A stretch of DNA of 6,124 bases from an uncultured Clostridia bacterium (GTDB lineage: Bacteria; Bacillota; Clostridia; Oscillospirales; Ruminococcaceae), in NCBI GenBank assembly GCA_937893735.1, contig CALBGD010000221.1, positions 1 through 6,124 of the forward strand, written 5' to 3'. Below, one piece after another: positions 1-4,722 of the stretch. The stretch's first letter is position 1; each line of letters begins with the position of its first letter. The position numbers and the translations under genes are program-made. A model generated the notes under the pieces. That model ran no database searches, had not been told where the DNA came from, and saw only the letters and a list, made by a program, of their open reading frames with translations.

Positions 1-1803
1 CTGCGATACCGGAAAAGCACCATCTTGTTCCTTATAACAGGCGGCGTTGCGGGCGCCTCCATGTCGTACATCTGGACGGTGATAGCGAAGCTTGTCATCG
101 ATATGATAACCCGGCAGTCAGGCGCGGAAAACGCGGATATAACGCCGCTTATCTGGCTTGTTATCGGCACCACCATCGTGGAGTTCGTGATGATGTGGCT
201 GAATACCCTTTCCGCAAAGAAGCTGCGCATCGGCTTCATGGTCACGCGCAACGCACTTGTGCAGGAGCGTATCGCAAAGACTCTCTCCATGGAGTACGAA
301 CAGCTTGAGGACCCGGATATGCTCGACCGGCTCCAGAAAGCGAAGCGCGGTGCCGAGGGCGACTGGCAGGGACTCGGCGCGCTGATGACGAATATGTGGT
401 CGGCCGCCGTGCAGATAACCGCAGTCATCGCCGCCGTGGGAATAATCGCCACGCTGAACCTCTGGCTGGTGCTGATAATATTTGTGCTGTCGTTCATACA
501 GTTCGAGTATTTCGACTATATCCGTATCAGGGATAAAGAGGTCATGTGGGACGCAATGGCTCCCCACTGGCGCAAGATGAACTATATGCAGACCGTCTCC
601 ACGGATTTCTCCTACGCAAAGGATATCCGGCTGTACGGAATGAAGCCGTGGCTGCTCGGAAAATACAGGGATATCAATAAAATCGAGCTGGAGCACTGGA
701 TACAGTCCCGGAAATACTGGGGCTGGAACAACTGGTTCGCGCAGGGGATATCCCTTGTGCGCAACGTGATAATTTACGGCTGGCTGATTTACGATATGCT
801 GGTGAACGGAATGTCAATCGGCGATTTCACGCTGTACACGGGCAGTGCGATGGCGCTTTCGATTTACGTCAGCCAGTTTCTCCAGTCGCTGGGGGGAATG
901 CGGGAGCACTCCGCCAAGGTGGACGACTTCCGCAGCTACATGGACATAAAGAACGCGGACGAGCTTCAGGAGAAGCACACCCCGGTGCCCAAGGCAGACC
1001 GCTACACGTTCGAGTTCCGGAATGTTTCCTACAAGTACCGGGGTCAGGAAACTTACGCGCTGAAAAACCTGAACCTCACGTTTGCCGCCGGGCAGCGGCT
1101 CGCGGTAGTAGGACTGAACGGAGCGGGGAAAACCACGTTCATAAAGTTACTGCTGCGGCTGTACGATGTGACGGAGGGTCAGATACTCTGCAACGGGATA
1201 GATATCCGGGAGTTCGACAGAAGCGAATATTTCAAGCTGTTCTCCCCGGCTTTTCAGGAGGTGGAGGTGTTCGCGTTCCCGCTGTGCGAGAACGTATCCA
1301 TGCAGGTGACTGAGAACACCGACAGGGAAAAGGCGGAGAAGTTCCTGCGGGCGGCGGGCATGGGCGAGAAGCTCGACAAGCTCCCCAAGGGGATAGACAC
1401 CGAAATGCTCAAGGTCCTCTACGACGACGGCGTTGACCTCTCCGGCGGCGAGAAGCAGAAAATGGCGCTGGCAAGGGCGCTGTACAAGGGAGCGCCGGTG
1501 GTGGTGCTTGACGAGCCTACGGCGGCTCTTGACGCCCTCGCGGAATACAGGCTGTATCAGAGCTTTGACGGCATGATAGGCGAGAAATCCGCGGTGTACA
1601 TATCCCACAGGCTTTCGTCAACGCGGTTCTGCGACACCATCGCAATGTTCAAGGGCGGCGAGATGGTGGAATACGGCACCCACGACGAGCTTCTGAACAA
1701 AAACGGCGCTTACGCGGAGATGTTCCGCGTGCAGGCGCAGTACTACATCGAGGACGGGGCGGAGCCCGCTCCCGCAGAGGAAGGGGGCGCTGTCCGTGAG
1801 TAA
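1..1803 (+). CDS. ABC transporter half-exporter, permease fused to ATPase (subunit 1 of a pair), 5'-truncated by window edge
   Basis: This is a type I (exporter-fold) ABC half-transporter of the inner membrane, with an N-terminal six-helix domain and a C-terminal ATPase. The frame is open from base 1. The TTG at 25 lies inside the first membrane helix, so the true start is upstream; comparison with the paralog downstream suggests roughly 25-30 residues are missing. Numbered from base 1, helices lie near residues 9-37, 49-67, 136-171 (two helices), 253-273 and 276-297. The ATPase begins near 336: Walker A GLNGAGKTT at 371-379, Q-loop Gln419, signature LSGGE at 480-484, Walker B Asp504 with catalytic Glu505, D-loop TAALD, and switch His536 in YISHR. 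All key residues are intact. After QAQYYI it has an acidic, Pro/Ala-rich tail that the paralog lacks. The next gene overlaps its end by 8 bases, which implies a heterodimer. The substrate is unknown; a peptide or drug is possible, but nothing here decides it. Confidence 0.93.
   Translation: MRYRKSTILFLITGGVAGASMSYIWTVIAKLVIDMITRQSGAENADITPLIWLVIGTTIVEFVMMWLNTLSAKKLRIGFMVTRNALVQERIAKTLSMEYEQLEDPDMLDRLQKAKRGAEGDWQGLGALMTNMWSAAVQITAVIAAVGIIATLNLWLVLIIFVLSFIQFEYFDYIRIRDKEVMWDAMAPHWRKMNYMQTVSTDFSYAKDIRLYGMKPWLLGKYRDINKIELEHWIQSRKYWGWNNWFAQGISLVRNVIIYGWLIYDMLVNGMSIGDFTLYTGSAMALSIYVSQFLQSLGGMREHSAKVDDFRSYMDIKNADELQEKHTPVPKADRYTFEFRNVSYKYRGQETYALKNLNLTFAAGQRLAVVGLNGAGKTTFIKLLLRLYDVTEGQILCNGIDIREFDRSEYFKLFSPAFQEVEVFAFPLCENVSMQVTENTDREKAEKFLRAAGMGEKLDKLPKGIDTEMLKVLYDDGVDLSGGEKQKMALARALYKGAPVVVLDEPTAALDALAEYRLYQSFDGMIGEKSAVYISHRLSSTRFCDTIAMFKGGEMVEYGTHDELLNKNGAYAEMFRVQAQYYIEDGAEPAPAEEGGAVRE
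1781..1787 (+). promoter_or_regulatory. Ribosome binding site of the second ABC gene, inside the tail of the first
   Basis: AAGGGGG is one base off AAGGAGG and sits 8 nt before the GTG at 1796. A second purine block, GAGG (1777-1780), lies just upstream. The bases are also the Glu-Glu-Gly-Gly codons of the first gene's tail. This supports the GTG start over the internal ATG at 1856, which would remove residues 1-20 and has no comparable site. Confidence 0.65.
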
Positions 1804-3589
1804 AAACGAAAGAAAGCCCGGAGCGGTTTTCCGGACGCTGAAATTCTACCTGCCCATGGCATGGAAGCTGAACAAGCGGTACTTTATAGTTTCGGTGCTG
1901 AACGTTATCGTGCAGTCCGTACTGCCGTTCATCGACCTGATTTTCCTGCCGCTGCTGGTGGACGCTCTCTGCCAGCCGGTGCGGGACGTTGCGCAGATAA
2001 TCCTGTACGCGGCGCTGATGGTGGGGCTGGATATCGCTGTGGGCACACTCGGCTCCCAGCTAACGATATATCTTGAGCGCTTTGAGGACGTGTTCCTGAA
2101 TTACTCCCGCGAGATGGTGGCAGAGCGCTGCATGGAGATAGATTTCGCACTGACCGAAAACAAGGAGGCGCTCGACCAGATACGCAAGGCAAACGATGGT
2201 ATCGACTGGTCGGGAGGATTCCACGGTATCTGCGTGAACTTCTTCAACATCATCACAAACGCGGTGAAGATAGTCGGAGTGGTGACGATTCTGGTGATAT
2301 CCGCACCGTGGCTGCTGCTGATAATCGGCGTTATGCTGGGACTTTCCACGCTGATAAACGCGAAGAAGAACGGCATAGAGGTCAAGTGGTTCAGCGAGCT
2401 TTCCAAGACGGAGCGCGTCTGGGGCTACGTCACCTACGAGATGGAGGACTTCCGCTTCGGCAAGGACGTAAGACTTTACGGCGCGGCGGGGACGCTGGTC
2501 GCAAAGGCGGCGGAGCAGATAAGACGGCTTATCCAGTTCGATGTGAGCAAGGAGGACGAACTTTTCCCGCTGAATATTCTTGACGTAGCGGTAACGGCGC
2601 TGAGGGACTTCGGCACTTACCTCTACCTCGGTATTCTTGCGATACTTAAATTCATCACGATAGGTCAGTTCTCGCAGCTCACCACGGCGGGAGGCGCGTT
2701 CAACACGGCGGTGCAGGGGATCATCTTCAACCTTCAGGACATCGTGAAGCGGTGCAATTACGCCTGCGAAACCGTGAAGCTGATGGAGTACCCGCCGTAC
2801 CTCCAGAAGGGCGCGCGGAAGGTGGAGAATCTCGACAAGCCGCACGAGATAGAGTTCCGCAATGTCAGCTTCTCCTACCCGAACACGGGAGTGCAGGTGC
2901 TGAAAAACGTTTCGATAAAGATAAGGGCGGGCGAGCGCCTGTCGGTTGTAGGGCTCAACGGTGCGGGAAAAACCACGTTCATCAAGCTGCTGTGCCGGCT
3001 CTACGACACTGACGAGGGCGAGATACTGCTGGATGGTGTGAATATCCGCGACTACGACTACGACGAGTACATGAAGCTGTTTTCGGTGGTCTTTCAGGAT
3101 TTCCGGTTGCTGGCGTTCTCGGTGCAGGAAAATATCCTGCTGGGAAAGGAAGATTCCCCGGAGGCGGTGGATTCCGTGCTGGAAAAGGTCGGGCTGCTGG
3201 ACAAGGTGAACACCCTCCCGCGCGGGCGGGATACGCTGATGTTCCGGCAGTTCGAAAAGGACGGCGTGCAGCTTTCCGGCGGCGAACAGCAGAAGCTCGC
3301 CATCGCCCGGGCGCTGTACAAGGACGCCCCGATAGTCATACTCGACGAGCCCACCGCGGCGCTCGACCCGGTTGCGGAGTACGAGGTATACTGCCGCTTC
3401 AACGAGCTAGTCGGCGGAAAAACGGCGGTGTACATCTCGCACCGGCTGTCGAGCTGCAAGTTCTGCGACCGCATAGCGGTGTTTTCTGAGAACACGATAA
3501 AGGAGCTCGGCACCCATGACGAGCTTGTGCACAAGCCCGGCGGGATATACGCGGAGATGTTCGCGGCGCAGGCGCAGTACTACATTTAA
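1796..3589 (+). CDS. ABC transporter half-exporter, permease fused to ATPase (subunit 2 of a pair)
   Basis: A complete 597-residue ABC half-transporter, normal length for the exporter fold and clearly paralogous to the gene upstream (shared GKD-x-RLYG / AKD-x-RLYG segment, GLNGAGKTTFIKLL, and the QAQYYI end). Hydrophobic helices lie near residues 29-57, 66-88, 153-187 (two helices), 265-288 and roughly 290-312 (weaker). The ATPase starts near 350: Walker A GLNGAGKTT at 386-394, Q-loop Gln434, signature LSGGE at 493-497, Walker B Asp517 and catalytic Glu518, D-loop TAALD, and switch His549. Many heterodimeric exporters have one degenerate ATP site; here both subunits keep the catalytic Glu and the signature. 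The GTG start is chosen for its ribosome binding site and the 8-base overlap with the preceding stop, suggesting translational coupling. The protein ends right after QYYI, and its TAA stop lies inside the terminal repeat of the inserted element downstream. Substrate unknown. Confidence 0.94.
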   Translation: MSKNERKPGAVFRTLKFYLPMAWKLNKRYFIVSVLNVIVQSVLPFIDLIFLPLLVDALCQPVRDVAQIILYAALMVGLDIAVGTLGSQLTIYLERFEDVFLNYSREMVAERCMEIDFALTENKEALDQIRKANDGIDWSGGFHGICVNFFNIITNAVKIVGVVTILVISAPWLLLIIGVMLGLSTLINAKKNGIEVKWFSELSKTERVWGYVTYEMEDFRFGKDVRLYGAAGTLVAKAAEQIRRLIQFDVSKEDELFPLNILDVAVTALRDFGTYLYLGILAILKFITIGQFSQLTTAGGAFNTAVQGIIFNLQDIVKRCNYACETVKLMEYPPYLQKGARKVENLDKPHEIEFRNVSFSYPNTGVQVLKNVSIKIRAGERLSVVGLNGAGKTTFIKLLCRLYDTDEGEILLDGVNIRDYDYDEYMKLFSVVFQDFRLLAFSVQENILLGKEDSPEAVDSVLEKVGLLDKVNTLPRGRDTLMFRQFEKDGVQLSGGEQQKLAIARALYKDAPIVILDEPTAALDPVAEYEVYCRFNELVGGKTAVYISHRLSSCKFCDRIAVFSENTIKELGTHDELVHKPGGIYAEMFAAQAQYYI

Positions 3590-3601
3590 GGCAACACCGC
3601 A
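3585..3601 (+). repeat. Left terminal inverted repeat of the MITE-like element
   Basis: TTTAAGGCAACACCGCA is the exact reverse complement of the repeat at 3805-3821. The TAA stop codon of the second ABC gene (3587-3589) lies within it. Similarity to the other end continues weakly inward (CAATTA against TATTTA). Confidence 0.85.
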
Positions 3602-3671
3602 CAATTACCGCCTGACGTCTTTGCCGCACGCTTGCTTGCATCTTTTTCGTCATATTGCACAACTTTCGCTT

Positions 3672-3745
3672 GACAGGCGTGGTCTCCCCCTGCTGGGGGA
3701 GGTGTCACGAAGTGACAGAGGGGCTGACCGAAAGACCAGCCTGTC
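3672..3745. repeat. Branched palindromic core of the MITE-like element
   Basis: The outer stem pairs 3672-3678 with 3739-3745 and 3680-3685 with 3733-3738: 13 base pairs with one bulged G at 3679. Inside it are two hairpins: CCCCC/GGGGG with loop TGCT (3686-3699) and TGTCAC/GTGACA with loop GAA (3703-3717). The first could instead pair partly with GGGG at 3720-3723. No T-run follows on either strand, so it is not an intrinsic terminator. The same fold could form in DNA or in read-through mRNA. Confidence 0.7.
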
Positions 3746-3804
3746 TGCGCTCAATTTGTACAATCTGACAAAAAATCTGCGGCGCAATCGCACGACAATA
3801 AATA

Positions 3805-3821
3805 TGCGGTGTTGCCTTAAA
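3805..3821 (-). repeat. Right terminal inverted repeat of the MITE-like element
   Basis: TGCGGTGTTGCCTTAAA is the exact reverse complement of 3585-3601. It ends only 17 nt before the start codon of the next gene. That gene's ribosome binding site lies just outside the element, so the insertion left its translation signal intact. Confidence 0.85.
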
Positions 3822-3825
3822 CCAG

Positions 3826-3832
3826 AAAGGAG
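3826..3832 (+). promoter_or_regulatory. Ribosome binding site of the membrane protein gene
   Basis: AAAGGAG lies 6 nt before the ATG at 3839 and fixes that start. It begins 5 bases beyond the right end of the inserted element. Confidence 0.8.
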
Positions 3833-3838
3833 CCGGAC

Positions 3839-4510
3839 ATGAAGCGGCAGAAGAAATCAGGAAAAACACAGCCGGAGAGCCGTTTCCAGCGGCTGCTGAA
3901 AAAACCGTGGCTGTTCGCGGGGGCGGCTCTGGGGCTTGACCTCGCGATGCTGGCGGCTGGCATCGTCCTGTCGCGAATGACCTTCGAGCCGGACTACACG
4001 GCGACTGACGACCTTATCAGCCGCAGCGAGCCGCTGGGATTCTTCGGGGTGACTGCGGCGGTGGTTCTGGGAATTATCTGCGTGCTGACCGCGCTCATCA
4101 TCGCGGGGGCGGTTCGGAAGAAGCGCGGCGGCGCCCAGCTTGCCGGGGCGGTGGGGCTTATCGTGGTCTCCCTCGCCATGCTGGGGAGCTCGGCGTACAT
4201 GACGCTGGGGCTCCCGCCGGAGCGCGTGAACAGTTACAGCTACTCGGACGAGAGCTATCAGCTCATCATCGAGGAGGACAGGTATTCCTCCGGGAATAAC
4301 GCCGTATCACTCTACCTTGCTAAGCAGGGCGACGGCTCCAGACCGGCTCTGCGTATAGCGTCAACCGGGCTTTCCGAGCTTTCGGAGGAAGCGGAGCGCT
4401 ACACAGTGAACTGGGTCAGCGCCGACGAGCTGATGATAGGCTTCGAGGACGCCGGGAGCTACCGCACCTTACAGATAAAAACTGACAAGGCGCGGCTGGA
4501 TAATATGTAA
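3839..4510 (+). CDS. Small membrane protein with C-terminal extracytoplasmic domain, function unknown
   Basis: I do not recognise this 223-residue protein. The N-terminus is strongly basic (Lys/Arg-rich through residue 22). Hydrophobic segments follow near residues 24-45, 66-92 and 99-124, with a basic KKR patch at 94-96 between the second and third. By the positive-inside rule the N-terminus and the 93-98 loop are cytoplasmic, while the 46-65 loop and the C-terminal 100 residues are outside. The C-terminal part is polar, rich in Ser, Tyr and Glu, and looks beta-strand-like (SYQLIIEEDRY, AVSLYLAK, LRIAST, ELMIGFED, RTLQIKT). There are no Cys pairs or catalytic motifs. The ATG has a good ribosome binding site. 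The gene follows the ABC pair and precedes the shared terminator, so it may be an accessory or immunity-type partner of the exporter; this is inferred from position alone. I see no convincing promoter of its own. Confidence 0.85.
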   Translation: MKRQKKSGKTQPESRFQRLLKKPWLFAGAALGLDLAMLAAGIVLSRMTFEPDYTATDDLISRSEPLGFFGVTAAVVLGIICVLTALIIAGAVRKKRGGAQLAGAVGLIVVSLAMLGSSAYMTLGLPPERVNSYSYSDESYQLIIEEDRYSSGNNAVSLYLAKQGDGSRPALRIASTGLSELSEEAERYTVNWVSADELMIGFEDAGSYRTLQIKTDKARLDNM

Positions 4511-4521
4511 CGGGCTGTGTG

Positions 4522-4569
4522 ATCGGCGGTCTGGCGGGCTTATACCCTGCCGGACCGCCGATTTTTTTT
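4522..4569 (+). terminator. Strong intrinsic terminator of the ABC operon
   Basis: Bases 4522-4538 pair with 4546-4562 in a 17-bp stem: 15 Watson-Crick pairs and two G-T (G-U in RNA) pairs. The loop has 7 nt, and a run of eight T (4562-4569) follows. It begins 11 nt after the stop codon of the membrane protein gene and is the only such signal after the ABC genes, so it probably ends the whole three-gene transcript and isolates it from the aconitase unit. Confidence 0.95.
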
Positions 4570-4614
4570 GCAGCTTAAAAATTCCCGGCATTCATTTTTT
4601 CACGTTAGTCCGCT

Positions 4615-4632
4615 GAAATTATTGTGAATTTC
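4615..4632. promoter_or_regulatory. 18-bp dyad abutting the aconitase -35 box, candidate operator
   Basis: GAAATT and AATTTC form a perfect 6-bp inverted repeat with a 6-nt spacer, ending one base before the TTGACA. The position suits a dimeric activator or repressor. It does not clearly match the CodY, CcpA or CcpC consensus that I know. It could be chance in an AT-rich region. Confidence 0.35.
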
Positions 4633-4661
4633 TTGACATATCGGGAAAAGTAGTATATAAT
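4633..4661 (+). promoter_or_regulatory. Consensus sigma-A promoter of the aconitase gene
   Basis: TTGACA (4633-4638) and TATAAT (4656-4661) are perfect housekeeping boxes at the optimal 17-bp spacing. Transcription should start near 4668, giving a leader of about 55 nt. A second TATAAT (4661-4666) overlaps the first but its spacing of 22 bp is too long. Confidence 0.92.
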
Positions 4662-4677
4662 ATAATATGTATAATTG

Positions 4678-4696
4678 TCCGGAGAAGCCCTCCGGA
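4678..4696 (+). promoter_or_regulatory. 5'-leader hairpin of the aconitase mRNA
   Basis: TCCGGAG pairs perfectly with CTCCGGA (7 bp) around a 5-nt AAGCC loop. It lies about 10 nt after the predicted transcription start and 13 nt before the ribosome binding site. No T-tract follows, so it is not a terminator. It may stabilise the mRNA 5' end, or act as a DNA operator or RNA protein-binding site. It lacks the CAGUGN loop of an iron-responsive element. Confidence 0.6.
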
Positions 4697-4709
4697 AATC
4701 TGAATGATC

Positions 4710-4715
4710 AAGGAG
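4710..4715 (+). promoter_or_regulatory. Ribosome binding site of the aconitase gene
   Basis: AAGGAG stands 7 nt before the ATG at 4723 and supports that start. Confidence 0.85.
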
Positions 4716-4722
4716 CAAAGAA

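Larger units (their letters stand above)
3585..3821. mobile_element. MITE-like fold-back element, non-coding, about 237 bp
   Basis: This stretch is bounded by perfect 17-bp terminal inverted repeats and contains no credible gene. The two halves also match each other internally in inverted orientation. For example, 3638-3657 matches the reverse complement of 3761-3780 at 16 of 20 positions, and 3672-3685 matches the reverse complement of 3733-3745 with a single extra base. It is therefore a near full-length imperfect palindrome, as expected of a miniature inverted-repeat transposable element mobilised by a transposase encoded elsewhere. The ends carry TTAA (3586-3589 and 3817-3820), so the target duplication could be TTAA or TA; because these are self-complementary they cannot be separated from the terminal repeats. 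No transposase family is assigned. It splits what otherwise looks like a tight operon. A purely regulatory hairpin is possible but would not explain the long terminal repeats. Confidence 0.75.

Noticed and set aside
2060..2845. A 261-codon minus-strand open frame
   Set aside because: It is antisense to the membrane domain of the second ABC gene, is Arg/His/Leu-rich, has no recognisable motif, and is a shadow of the real gene.
3670..3675. TTGACA inside the MITE-like element as a possible outward promoter for the membrane protein gene
   Set aside because: There is no -10-like hexamer 16-18 bp downstream; that stretch is the GC-rich hairpin.
3686..3717. Hairpins in the element as an intrinsic terminator after the second ABC gene
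   Set aside because: No T-run follows on the + strand, and none follows in the opposite direction.
3516..3842. A 108-codon + strand open frame spanning the end of the ABC gene, the inserted element and the next start
   Set aside because: It overlaps the ABC gene in another frame and runs through the palindromic element. Its composition is dictated by those sequences and it shows no protein-like pattern.
4628..4642. A CodY-type box overlapping the aconitase -35
   Set aside because: About 10 of 15 positions match the AATTTTCWGAAAATT consensus, no better than expected in AT-rich promoter DNA.
4582..4647. TTCCCG (4582-4587) and CGGGAA (4642-4647) as a paired operator around the promoter
   Set aside because: Only six bases match over a 54-nt gap, which is easily chance.
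4678..4696. An iron-responsive element in the aconitase leader
   Set aside because: The loop is AAGCC, without the CAGUGN loop or the bulged C that define that element.
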